DNA of 64,000 nt from an uncultured Christensenella sp. (GTDB taxonomy: Bacteria > Bacillota > Clostridia > Christensenellales > Borkfalkiaceae), in contig CAJUET010000001.1 in the NCBI GenBank assembly GCA_910585595.1, positions 183,647 to 247,646 on the forward strand. The letters run 5' to 3'. The notes below the pieces were generated by a model. That model saw only the letters and a list, made by a program, of their open reading frames with translations, had not been told where the DNA came from and searched no databases. Positions 1 to 9,046 of this stretch are shown here, one piece after another. Every line of letters begins with the position of its first letter. Position 1 is the first letter of the stretch. The position numbers were made by a program, and so were the translations under genes.

Positions 1-2121
1 GCGTTCTTTATCTATTATTTTTCAATTACGGCGGGCGTAAGACTCGACGCAAACAAACTCAACGACAGTGTGCAGAACGTGCGCGTATACGACTGTTACG
101 GGCATGAGATCAATCTTCCCGATCTGAAAAAATGCGCCTCCTTTTCGAAGCTTCCCTCTTTCGTTCCGAACGCGTTCGTCGCAGTCGAAGACAAACGCTT
201 CTATTCTCACAGCGGTTTCGACTATAAGCGGATCGGCAAGGCGATTTTAAGGAACGTCTCCTCATTCTCCTTCCGAGAGGGGGCCTCGACCATTTCACAA
301 CAGCTCATTAAAAACACGCATCTCTCAGGCGAAAAAACGCTGACCCGAAAACTCAAAGAAATGAAGCTTACCCGCGTCCTTGAAAAGCGGTATTCCAAAG
401 AAGAAATTCTCTCGCTGTACCTCAACTCCATTTACTTCGGGCACAGCGCGTTCGGGATCGAGGAGGCGGCTTCGTTCTACTTTAAAAAAACTGCCGAAAC
501 GCTTTCCCCCGCAGAGAGCGCAACGCTTGCCGCGCTCGTGCAGTCCCCCAACCGCTATTCCCCCTTCCGCGACGGCGAGAAATGCTTGAAGCGCAGAAAC
601 TTCGTTTTATCGCTCATGCGCGATCAGGGCTATATTTCAACCGAAGAATATCACGAAGCGGTCTCGGAGCCTCTTCCTCTCGCGCCGAACGAAGAGAGCG
701 GAAGCGGAAGCACCTATCTTGCGCTTGTGTTCGAGGAATTCGCGAATCTTTTCCCCGCAGAAAAACCCGACGATTCCACCCTTAAAATTTACACTTATTA
801 CGACCCCGCGCTTCAAAGAAGCACCGAGTCCTTTGAGACCGAAACGGACTATTCCGCGTGCATTCTCGATAATCTTTCACACGGCGTGAAAGCGTATTAT
901 TCGAGCGCGGGCAGAATCAAACGCCTACCAGCGTCGCTCATGAAGCCGCTGCTCGTTTACGCGCCCGCCCTTGAAATGAATGCAATTTCCCCCGCTACGC
1001 CCATTTTGGACGAGAAAACGGACTTCGGCGGATACAGTCCCAAAAACTACAATGACGAATACGCGGGCTATGTAAGCGCGCGCACCGCGCTCTCCCGCAG
1101 CATGAACGTTCCTGCGGTAAAACTGTTGAACGTAATCGGAGTCGACAAAGCCGCGGAGTATATGGCAAAAATGGGACTTCACGTCAACGACGAGGATCAA
1201 TCTCTCGCCCTTGCCCTCGGCGGCATGAAAGAGGGCTATTCTCTTCCCGATATTGCTTTTGCCTATTCGACCTTCGCCTCGACGGGAAACTATTCCCCTT
1301 CGCGCGCCATCCGCAAAATCGAGAATGCTTCGGGAAAAACGCTGTACGAATGGAAGCCCGCTTTCACGCGGGTATTCTCCGAAGATACCGCCGCCATTAT
1401 GAACGATATGCTGCAAACGGCGGTACAGGAAGGCACGGCAAAAAAACTGCGTTCCCTCGATTTCCAAATCGCCGCAAAAACGGGCACGGGCGCGAATTCT
1501 TCGGGGAATACCGACGCCTACACCGTCTCTTATACGAGCGAAAACACCGTCGCCGTATGGATGGGAATGCGCGATAATTCGCCCATAAAAACAACGGGCG
1601 GGAATCAGCCCGCCGCGCTTGCCCTTTCCCTGAACCGCAAGCTTTACGAAGACCATTCCCCCGCAGACTTCCCCGTATGCGACGGGGTTGTAAGAATCGC
1701 CTTCGACAAGGAAGAGTACGAAAAAAATCACCGTATTCTTTCCGCCGATCCCTCCGCTCCGCTCATCACAACGCTTTCCGAACTCTTCCGCGCCTCGGCT
1801 CTGCCGCAGGAGACCAGCACCCGTTTTTCGTGTCCGACGATCCAAAAACCTAAAATTTCGGTCAAAAACGGCAGTGTTTTAATTGAATTATGTCAGACAG
1901 AGTACTATGATTACGTCATAAAAAGAAAAAATAACGGCAAAACCGTTATTATTTATGAGGGAAATTACCGTTCTAAAATCATAGACAACTCCGTATCCGC
2001 AGGCGAAACTTACGAATATTCCGTAACCCCCGTCTATAAAGGGAAGGCAGGAGAAAGCGTAATTCTTCCTTCCGTCCGCGTTCAAAAGCATAACGGCGTT
2101 CCCGATCATTGGTGGGACTGA
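1..2121 (+). CDS. Class A penicillin-binding protein (PBP1a-like), 5'-truncated
   Basis: Bifunctional peptidoglycan glycosyltransferase/transpeptidase acting outside the membrane. The frame is open from base 1 (706 residues visible). The first residues (FFIYYF) look like the end of the N-terminal membrane anchor, so the true start lies before the window. The GT51 domain covers about residues 50-190 with the catalytic Glu at residue 63 in VEDKRFYSH, then STISQQ and a YLN-YFG region. The transpeptidase domain carries SLMK (Ser312, Lys315), SMN (367-369) and KTG (493-495). The C-terminal ~80 residues look like a fibronectin-III-type beta sandwich. The stop codon directly abuts the stop of the convergent thiI gene (shared TGATCA). 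The assignment is firm; which PBP paralogue it is remains open. Confidence 0.93.
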   Translation, partial: AFFIYYFSITAGVRLDANKLNDSVQNVRVYDCYGHEINLPDLKKCASFSKLPSFVPNAFVAVEDKRFYSHSGFDYKRIGKAILRNVSSFSFREGASTISQQLIKNTHLSGEKTLTRKLKEMKLTRVLEKRYSKEEILSLYLNSIYFGHSAFGIEEAASFYFKKTAETLSPAESATLAALVQSPNRYSPFRDGEKCLKRRNFVLSLMRDQGYISTEEYHEAVSEPLPLAPNEESGSGSTYLALVFEEFANLFPAEKPDDSTLKIYTYYDPALQRSTESFETETDYSACILDNLSHGVKAYYSSAGRIKRLPASLMKPLLVYAPALEMNAISPATPILDEKTDFGGYSPKNYNDEYAGYVSARTALSRSMNVPAVKLLNVIGVDKAAEYMAKMGLHVNDEDQSLALALGGMKEGYSLPDIAFAYSTFASTGNYSPSRAIRKIENASGKTLYEWKPAFTRVFSEDTAAIMNDMLQTAVQEGTAKKLRSLDFQIAAKTGTGANSSGNTDAYTVSYTSENTVAVWMGMRDNSPIKTTGGNQPAALALSLNRKLYEDHSPADFPVCDGVVRIAFDKEEYEKNHRILSADPSAPLITTLSELFRASALPQETSTRFSCPTIQKPKISVKNGSVLIELCQTEYYDYVIKRKNNGKTVIIYEGNYRSKIIDNSVSAGETYEYSVTPVYKGKAGESVILPSVRVQKHNGVPDHWWD

Positions 2122-3276
2122 TCAATAATAAATGATTTCCAGAGTAGAAAGCGCGTCCGCGACAAGCCCCTCAACGTCGAGTTTTTTCTCCTCCGATTCG
2201 ATAAACGAAAGCTTCGGTTTCGTTGCCGGGAAATCGGGCAGGAACACCGTACAGCAATCTTCGTACGGCTCTATCGAAATTTCGTAAGTGCCGATATCCT
2301 TCGACCGCTCGATGATCTCGTCCTTATCGAATCCGACGAGCGGGCGCAGAACGGGAAGCGCCACGACAGCGTTCGAAGAGGTCATCCCTTCGATCGTCTG
2401 ACTTGCCACCTGCCCCAAACTCTCGCCCGTGATAAGGCACTGCGCCCCCTTCCTTTCGGCGATCGCCTCCGCAATGCGGAACATAAATCTTCTTAAAAGT
2501 GTCACGTTGAGTTCGGGCGCGCACTTGGCGTGGATCTCTTCCTGAATTTTCGTAACGCTGACCGTCGATAAACGGTAAGTGTTCGTAAACTTTGCAATCT
2601 GCTTTGCAAGCGAAACGACCTTTTCCTTTGCGAGCTCGTTGGTATGAGGATAACTGTGAAAATGCAGATAATCGACCTGCATCCCCCGCTTTGCCATCAT
2701 GTAGCCCGCGACGGGAGAATCGATCCCGCCCGATATAAGAAGCAACCCCTTCCCCGAAGCACCCACAGGCATACCGCCCCTGCCTTTTTTAAATTCGCCG
2801 AACACGAGCGCCGTCTGATTCTCGCGGATATCTATATACACATAGGACGCAGGCGAATGCACGTCCACCTTTAAACGCGGGCGTGCGTTTAAAAGCCGCG
2901 CGCCGATTTCCGCATTGACTTCCATCGAAGTGCAGGGAAAACGTTTATTGCCGCGGTGCGTTTCCACTTTAAACGTTCCGTCCTCGGGGCATACCGAAAG
3001 AGCGCATTCAAAGATCGAATCAAGCTCCGCCTCCGTCTTTAAGCCCACAGAATAGGAATGTACGCCGAACACGCTTGCTATGCGTTCCTCGATTTCTTCG
3101 ATTTTATCCCCGTCGAATTTTTCGACAAGATAGCGACCGCTCAAACGCCTTAATTCGTGGCGCAATCCCTTTAAGCAACGTTCGAGATTGACCGTAAACA
3201 GCCGCTCGAAAAATCCGCGGTTTTTGCCCTTTAAGTGAATTTCCGCATAGCGGATAATGATAACCTTTTCCGTCAT
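2122..3276 (-). CDS. thiI: tRNA 4-thiouridine synthase ThiI
   Basis: Adenylates and thiolates U8 of tRNA, using persulfide sulfur from a cysteine desulfurase; in some organisms it also serves thiamine synthesis. 384 residues. An N-terminal ferredoxin-like/THUMP region is followed by the PP-loop SGGIDS (residues 182-187) and the conserved CLITGESLGQVASQT segment. No C-terminal rhodanese domain is present, as in Bacillus-type ThiI. ATG at 3276 is chosen because it overlaps the TGA of the upstream desulfurase gene by four bases (ATGA) and begins the conserved MTEKVIIIRYAEIHLKGKN; the open frame extends further upstream only as antisense-like basic sequence inside the desulfurase gene. Coupling to the desulfurase fits direct sulfur hand-over. 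Confidence 0.93.
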   Translation of the reverse strand: MTEKVIIIRYAEIHLKGKNRGFFERLFTVNLERCLKGLRHELRRLSGRYLVEKFDGDKIEEIEERIASVFGVHSYSVGLKTEAELDSIFECALSVCPEDGTFKVETHRGNKRFPCTSMEVNAEIGARLLNARPRLKVDVHSPASYVYIDIRENQTALVFGEFKKGRGGMPVGASGKGLLLISGGIDSPVAGYMMAKRGMQVDYLHFHSYPHTNELAKEKVVSLAKQIAKFTNTYRLSTVSVTKIQEEIHAKCAPELNVTLLRRFMFRIAEAIAERKGAQCLITGESLGQVASQTIEGMTSSNAVVALPVLRPLVGFDKDEIIERSKDIGTYEISIEPYEDCCTVFLPDFPATKPKLSFIESEEKKLDVEGLVADALSTLEIIYY

Positions 3277-4394
3277 TTCACTCTCCCGTAAAGCTCTTTT
3301 GCCGTAACATTGATTATTTCTGCGGCGGAAGCGATTTCCTCTTGCGTATTCTCCGCAGAAAAGCTGAATCTGAGTATACCGTTTAAAAGTCCTCGATCGA
3401 CCCCGCAAGCCTCGATCACGCGGCTGTACGGCTTCTTCGAAGAGCACGCGCTTCCCGTACCTGCATACACCCCTCTGTCGGAAAGCATTCGGACGAGCGT
3501 TTCGCCCCTTATCCCCTTTGCCGCGACCGTCAATATATACGGCGTACCGCATATCGAAGAAACCCTCGTAAACATATTCCGATCAAGCTTTTCCAACAGC
3601 ATTTCCCTTAGTTTTAAAACGCGCTCCCCGTCGCTTTTCAAAGAAGCGCATTTTTCCTTTGCGGCGGAGGCGAACGTTAAAATTCCGAATACGTTCTCAG
3701 TTCCGCTCCGTTTTCCGCCCTCCTGTCCGCCGCCGTAAAGATAGGGCGCAAGATTGACTTTTTTGCGCTTGAAGAGCGCACCCGTGCCTTTAAGAGCACC
3801 GATCTTATGGGCGCTCACCGAATAAAAATCGATGTTTTTCGTAAGGCGAACGGGAATTTTTCCGAACGCCTGAACGCCGTCGCTCATAAAGACGGCGCGG
3901 CTGTTTTTTTGTTTTACTTTCTCCGAAATGCGCTCGATCGGGTTGATCGCGCCCGTTTCGTTGTTCACGTGAATGACAGAGACGAGCGAAGTATTTTCGT
4001 CCACAAGGCGCAAAAGTTCGTCCTCATTTACACTTCCGTCGCCGTTCAAAGGCGCAAAGCGCACGTCCGTTCCGCGGTTTTTAAGCTCCTTGGCACACTC
4101 GTACACCGCCGCGTGCTCTCCCGCAGTCGTAACGAAGTTTCCCCGCTTTACGCTCCCGAAAATCGCCTGATTGTCCGCCTCCGTTCCGCAGGAAGTAAAA
4201 ACAAGCTCGAAGTTCTCCCGATCCGCCAAAAGGGACAAAATTTCTCCCCGCGCCCCGTCGATTTCTCTGTACGTCCGAATTCCGCCCGCATAAAGCGCGG
4301 ACGGATTGAAATACAGGTCATACAGCGCCCTCTCCGCGGCGGAAACCGCAGACTTTAAAGGACGCGTCGTTGCAGCGTTATCAAGATAAATCAT
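3273..4394 (-). CDS. Cysteine desulfurase (NifS/IscS family)
   Basis: PLP enzyme that removes sulfur from cysteine and carries it as a persulfide. 373 residues. MIYLDNAATT is the family N-terminus, Lys197 in SAHKIGALKGTG should bind PLP, and Cys317 in GTGSACSSK is the persulfide cysteine in a short loop of the NifS/IscS type. It overlaps the preceding membrane-protein gene by four bases and thiI by four bases, so it most likely feeds ThiI rather than a general Fe-S system; this pairing is known from Bacillus (NifZ-ThiI) and here is inferred from context. Confidence 0.92.
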   Translation of the reverse strand: MIYLDNAATTRPLKSAVSAAERALYDLYFNPSALYAGGIRTYREIDGARGEILSLLADRENFELVFTSCGTEADNQAIFGSVKRGNFVTTAGEHAAVYECAKELKNRGTDVRFAPLNGDGSVNEDELLRLVDENTSLVSVIHVNNETGAINPIERISEKVKQKNSRAVFMSDGVQAFGKIPVRLTKNIDFYSVSAHKIGALKGTGALFKRKKVNLAPYLYGGGQEGGKRSGTENVFGILTFASAAKEKCASLKSDGERVLKLREMLLEKLDRNMFTRVSSICGTPYILTVAAKGIRGETLVRMLSDRGVYAGTGSACSSKKPYSRVIEACGVDRGLLNGILRFSFSAENTQEEIASAAEIINVTAKELYGRVK

Positions 4395-4990
4395 TCGCGT
4401 ACAAATTTATTTCTGCCTGCCGCAAACACCAAATGCTCCAAAAGTTCTTTCCTGCATTCGAGAACATAGAGCGTTTTTCCGACCGAGGAAGAATAAAGAA
4501 TATAGATAAATTCTTTTTCCTCCGCAGGCTCGCGGTTCGGAGTAAGCAGCTTGGGTTTTGCCCCCTTCATGCCTGCAAGCGTTCTTTCGAACGTCTCCCC
4601 CTCGCAATAGCCGAGTTGCAGAATATGATCCGCGTCAAGCGTTACGATATGCTTTCTTTTTCTGCCGTTGAACACCTTTGTGATCCTGAGTTCGTCCTGC
4701 ACGAACAGGTAATCGAAACTCACGTTAAAGCGCCTGCGAAGACGGAAAAACATAAAGCATGAAAACGCAAGCGCAACGAGGGGCGCAAGCCAAATCAAAA
4801 GCCCGATCACAAGCGCCAACCCCTTTATCCCCTTCAACCCGTTAGGAAGCACCAAGACACATAAAAACAAATGAATCAAAGTCGCCACGGCAAAAAGAAT
4901 GAACAGAACGTGGAACACCATGTACCATTTTGCCTGTTTTTTTGCATTTACGGGCTGTGCGCTCTCTTCGTAAAGGGCGTCCTTCGGCAT
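4391..4990 (-). CDS. Small two-helix membrane protein, unknown function
   Basis: 199 residues. Two hydrophobic segments lie at about residues 23-48 (MVFHVLFILFAVATLIHLFL) and 58-85, followed by a basic stretch (FRLRRRF) and a soluble C-terminal domain of about 110 residues rich in beta strands. I do not recognise a characterised family. Its ATG overlaps the last base of the carB::dapF stop (TAATG), and its own TGA overlaps the start of the desulfurase gene (ATGA), so it is translated within the same operon. Nothing in the sequence gives a function; a link to membrane or wall metabolism would be a guess. Confidence 0.7.
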   Translation of the reverse strand: MPKDALYEESAQPVNAKKQAKWYMVFHVLFILFAVATLIHLFLCVLVLPNGLKGIKGLALVIGLLIWLAPLVALAFSCFMFFRLRRRFNVSFDYLFVQDELRITKVFNGRKRKHIVTLDADHILQLGYCEGETFERTLAGMKGAKPKLLTPNREPAEEKEFIYILYSSSVGKTLYVLECRKELLEHLVFAAGRNKFVRE

Positions 4991-7900
4991 TAGAATTCAA
5001 CCTTCCCTTCATAAATTTTTTGCACGTTACCCGTAAGCGTCACGCTGCCGTCACGGTGGTAACGCACGATCAAATCGCCGCCCCTCACCTTTACCGTAAT
5101 ATCGGTATCCTGTTTGCAGTGACCGCCCAAGACCGCCGCGACGGCGGCTGCGCAGGCGCCGGTGCCGCAAGCCCAGGTTTCGCCGTTTCCGCGCTCCCAA
5201 ACGCGCATTTTAAGCGTACTGCCGTTGACGATACGCACGAACTCCACATTCGTATGTTGCGGAAAATACTTGCTGTTTTCGATCTTACGCCCCACTTCCT
5301 CTACGGGGAAAGCGTCCACCTTTTCCGTGAAAATCACGCAGTGCGGGTTTCCAATGTTTACAAGCGTCGCCTTGTATTCCGCGCCGTCGATTTCCAACGG
5401 CTGATCCACGATCTTATCCCCTTTCCATACGCAGGGAATCTTTTCGCCGGAAAGTTCCGCTTTACCGAGATCGACGCTTGCCGAGGTCACGACGCCGCCG
5501 AACGAGAACACCGTCACGTCCTTTACGCCGCTTTTCGTTTCGATCTTCATGCTCTCTTTCCCCACGATCCCCTTTTCGTAGAGATACTTTGCAACACAGC
5601 GGATCGCGTTGCCAGCAATGCTGTCCTCCGTACCGTCCTGATTATAAACGCTCATCTTTGCGTCGGCGATTTCGGACTTCGTGATGACGACGATCCCATC
5701 CCCTCCGATCCCGTAATGACGGTCGACGAAGTTGATCGCAAGCGATTCGGGACAGGTGATGCGCCCCTGCATATCCTCGAAGTAGATATAATCGTTTCCG
5801 CAGGACTGCATCTTGACGAAATTCAACTCCGTCTTTTTACGGCGCAGGCGGTTGATATCGACAAGTTCGGTGTTGTATTCGGTAAACTTGCTTGCAATGA
5901 TGTCACAGAGAGCGTTCGCCGTATCGAGCGAAGTCAACACCGTAATGCCCAATAAAATCGCGTGATGGTGAAGCTCGATATAGTCGTTGATCGAGTCGAC
6001 GTCCGTTTTACCCGTGTAAATTACGTAGTCGATTTTACCCTCGTCCATGAGCTTTGAAACCTGCTTGGTCGCTTTGAGACGGTCTACTACGGTGACGTCG
6101 ATCCCCAAATCGGAAATGACCTTTGCCGTTCCCGCCGTAGCGTAGATATTACAGCCCAAATCCGCAAATTTCTTTGCGATCGAAACGATCTCGAACTTAT
6201 CCTGATCGTTGACGGTGAAGTACACGCCGACGGGTTTTTCCTTGGTCGGGTGACACATTTTGAAACCCGCCGAAACGAGTCCCTTGAAGAGCGCCTCTTC
6301 AAAGGTCTTACCGATACCCAAAACCTCGCCCGTCGATTTCATTTCGGGTCCCAACTGTGAGTTCACGTCGTTGAGTTTTTCGAAGCTGAACACGGGGACC
6401 TTGACCGCAACGTAGGGCGAATTGGGATAGAGCCCCGTTCCGAAGCCGAGCTTTTTCAGCTTTGCTCCCGCCATGATCCTGGTTGCAAGCTCCACCATCG
6501 GAACACCCGTCACCTTGGAGATATAGGGAATCGTACGCGACGCGCGTGGATTAACTTCGATAACGTAAAGCTTATTCTCGTAGATAAGATACTGAATATT
6601 GATAAGCCCCTTCGTCTTTAAAGAGAGCGCAAGCTGGGTGGAAACCTCCACGATCTGTTTAAGCATTGCGTCGCTCAAATGATAGGGCGGATATACCGCG
6701 ATCGAATCGCCCGAATGCACGCCCGCGCGCTCGATGTGCTGCATGATTCCCGGGATCAACACGTCTGCCCCGTCGGAAATGGCGTCCACTTCGAGCTCCG
6801 TTCCCATGAGATATTTATCGCAGAGCACGGGGTTTTCGATATGCTGCGCCAAGATGACGTCCATATAGCGCGAAATATCGTTCTCCGTAAAGGCGATCGT
6901 CATGTTCTGACCGCCGATCACATAGGAGGGACGCAATAGAACGGGATAGCCGAGCTTCTCCGCCGCCGCGATCGCCTCTTCCTTCGTCATGACGGTAAGT
7001 CCCTTGGGACGGGCGATATTGAATTTTTCGAGAAGCTCGTCAAAGCGCTCCCTGTCCTCCGCCATGTCGACGGAATCTGCGCTCGTGCCCAAAATACGGA
7101 CTCCCTTCTTATCGAGATAGCCGCAGAGTTTGATTGCCGTCTGTCCGCCGAACGTAATGACCACGCCGTAGGGCTTTTCTATATCGATGACGTTCTGTAC
7201 GTCTTCGGGCGTGAGCGATTCGAAATACAGACGATCCGCCGTATCGAAGTCGGTCGAAACCGTTTCGGGATTGTTGTTGATGATGACGACCTCATAACCG
7301 AGTTCCTTCAACGTCCATACGCAGTGCACCGAGGAATAATCGAATTCGATCCCCTGTCCGATCCGAATGGGACCCGAGCCGATAACGATAATGCGTTTTC
7401 TTTTGGAACGCTCGACGAAGGGTTTCGCCTCATCATGTTCCTCGTCGTCGTAGGTCGAATAGAAGTACGGCGTCTGCGCCGCAAACTCCGCCGCGCAGGT
7501 ATCAACCATTTTGAATACGGCGCGCCTGTGCGCAGGAAGCTTTTCCCCGCTGAGCGCTTCCAGATCCTTATCGGTGTATCCGAGCTGCTTGCCCGTGAGA
7601 TAATCCGCCTTTGTCAGTTTTTGCCCCTCGATTTCCTTTTCGTAACGTATCAGATTAAGCAGCTTATTCAAGAACCATCTGTCTATTTTGGTTATATCGA
7701 AAATTTCATCCGCCGTCGCGCCCGCTCTTAAAGCGGCGTACACGATAAACAGTCTTTCGTCCGTCGTCTCGTCGAGCTTTTTAAGCAGCTCTTCCTTGGA
7801 AAGCGGCAAGAATTTGGGGTGGTTGAGCGTAGAGAGCGAAATTTCCGCGCCGCGCACCGCTTTCATGATCGCCTGCTCGAAGGAAGTTCCGATCGCCATG

Positions 7901-9045
7901 ACCTCGCCCGTCGCCTTCATGCGCGAGCCGAGCCCCCTCTTTGCATACAGGAATTTGTCGAACGGCCACTTGGGGAGCTTAACGACGACATAGTCGATTG
8001 CAGGCTCGAAGCAAGCGTAAGTTTTGCCCGTGACGTCGTTTTTGATTTCGTCGAGGGTGTAGCCGAGCGCGATCTTCGTCGTGACCTTTGCAATCGGATA
8101 CCCCGTTGCCTTACTTGCAAGCGCGGAAGAACGTGAAACGCGGGGATTCACTTCGATGACCGCATACTCGAAACTATCGGGATGGAGCGCGAACTGGCAG
8201 TTGCAACCGCCCTCGATTCCGAGTTCGGTGATAATGTTCAAAGCAGCCGTGCGGAGCATTTGATATTCCTTATCGGAGAGCGTGACGGCAGGCGCGATAA
8301 CGATCGAATCGCCCGTATGCACACCGACGGGGTCGAAGTTCTCCATAGAACAAACCGTTAAAACGTTACCCGCGCTGTCCCTGAGCACTTCGAACTCGAT
8401 CTCCTTCCAACCGCCGATGTACTTTTCGATAAGCACCTGCGTAATGGGCGAGAGCATGAGCCCGTTGTGCGAAATAAGGCGAAGCTCCTCTTCTGTTTTG
8501 GCAACGCCGCCGCCCGCACCGCCCAAGGTGAATGCGGGGCGCACGATCACGGGATAACCTAATTTATCCGCGATATTCACGCATTCTTCGACCGTATACG
8601 CAATATCGGAGGGAACGACGGGCTGATCAATCTTTTCCATCGTCTCTTTAAAAAGTTCGCGATCCTCCGCCCTGTCGATCGCATCGAGCTTGGTACCGAT
8701 CAGTTTTACTCCCCACTCGTCGAGGAAACCAGATTTTGCGAGTTTGCAGCCCATCGTAAGTCCCGTCTGTCCGCCCAAAGAAGCAAGCAGTGAATCGGGG
8801 CGTTCTTTGATGATAATGCGCTTTAAGCTGTCCTCCGTCAAAGGTTCAAGGTAAATCTCGTCCGCAAGCATTTTATCCGTCATGATGGTTGCGGGGTTGG
8901 AGTTGCAGAGAACCACGTTCACCCCTGCGTCCTTCAAAACGCGGCACGCCTGCGCGCCCGCATAATCGAACTCCGCCGCCTGTCCTATGACGATGGGGCC
9001 CGAACCGATCACGAGTACTTTTTTGATGTCGCTTCTCTTAGGCAT
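4990..9045 (-). CDS. carB: Fusion: carbamoyl-phosphate synthase large subunit + diaminopimelate epimerase-like domain
   Basis: One uninterrupted frame of 1351 residues. Residues 1 to about 1070 are a complete CarB: two ATP-grasp halves (VLVIGSGPIVIGQAAEFDYAG near the start; a second IVIGSGPIRIGQGIEFDYSS) and the MGS-like allosteric domain (ATAGTAKVISD). With CarA it makes carbamoyl phosphate from glutamine, bicarbonate and ATP. Residues ~1074-1351 are DapF-like (LNFVKMQSCGNDYIYFE, RHYGIGGDGIV, ERGNGETWACGTGACAA), the enzyme that interconverts LL- and meso-diaminopimelate. The second catalytic Cys (about 1293) is present; the first, expected in a CGNGxRC motif, is Ala (about 1144, AGNAIRC). 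The gene starts one base after carA, with GGAGCG upstream. No separate ribosome site precedes the DapF part. Confidence 0.92.
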   Translation of the reverse strand: MPKRSDIKKVLVIGSGPIVIGQAAEFDYAGAQACRVLKDAGVNVVLCNSNPATIMTDKMLADEIYLEPLTEDSLKRIIIKERPDSLLASLGGQTGLTMGCKLAKSGFLDEWGVKLIGTKLDAIDRAEDRELFKETMEKIDQPVVPSDIAYTVEECVNIADKLGYPVIVRPAFTLGGAGGGVAKTEEELRLISHNGLMLSPITQVLIEKYIGGWKEIEFEVLRDSAGNVLTVCSMENFDPVGVHTGDSIVIAPAVTLSDKEYQMLRTAALNIITELGIEGGCNCQFALHPDSFEYAVIEVNPRVSRSSALASKATGYPIAKVTTKIALGYTLDEIKNDVTGKTYACFEPAIDYVVVKLPKWPFDKFLYAKRGLGSRMKATGEVMAIGTSFEQAIMKAVRGAEISLSTLNHPKFLPLSKEELLKKLDETTDERLFIVYAALRAGATADEIFDITKIDRWFLNKLLNLIRYEKEIEGQKLTKADYLTGKQLGYTDKDLEALSGEKLPAHRRAVFKMVDTCAAEFAAQTPYFYSTYDDEEHDEAKPFVERSKRKRIIVIGSGPIRIGQGIEFDYSSVHCVWTLKELGYEVVIINNNPETVSTDFDTADRLYFESLTPEDVQNVIDIEKPYGVVITFGGQTAIKLCGYLDKKGVRILGTSADSVDMAEDRERFDELLEKFNIARPKGLTVMTKEEAIAAAEKLGYPVLLRPSYVIGGQNMTIAFTENDISRYMDVILAQHIENPVLCDKYLMGTELEVDAISDGADVLIPGIMQHIERAGVHSGDSIAVYPPYHLSDAMLKQIVEVSTQLALSLKTKGLINIQYLIYENKLYVIEVNPRASRTIPYISKVTGVPMVELATRIMAGAKLKKLGFGTGLYPNSPYVAVKVPVFSFEKLNDVNSQLGPEMKSTGEVLGIGKTFEEALFKGLVSAGFKMCHPTKEKPVGVYFTVNDQDKFEIVSIAKKFADLGCNIYATAGTAKVISDLGIDVTVVDRLKATKQVSKLMDEGKIDYVIYTGKTDVDSINDYIELHHHAILLGITVLTSLDTANALCDIIASKFTEYNTELVDINRLRRKKTELNFVKMQSCGNDYIYFEDMQGRITCPESLAINFVDRHYGIGGDGIVVITKSEIADAKMSVYNQDGTEDSIAGNAIRCVAKYLYEKGIVGKESMKIETKSGVKDVTVFSFGGVVTSASVDLGKAELSGEKIPCVWKGDKIVDQPLEIDGAEYKATLVNIGNPHCVIFTEKVDAFPVEEVGRKIENSKYFPQHTNVEFVRIVNGSTLKMRVWERGNGETWACGTGACAAAVAAVLGGHCKQDTDITVKVRGGDLIVRYHRDGSVTLTGNVQKIYEGKVEF

Positions 9046-9046
9046 A

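Noticed and set aside
925..1845. 306-codon minus-strand open frame
   Set aside because: Antisense to the PBP transpeptidase domain; no domain seen.
5800..5850. Separate internal start for the DapF part
   Set aside because: A TTG lies before NFVKMQ, but a purine-rich stretch directly abuts it with no spacing, and the CarB frame runs through without a stop.
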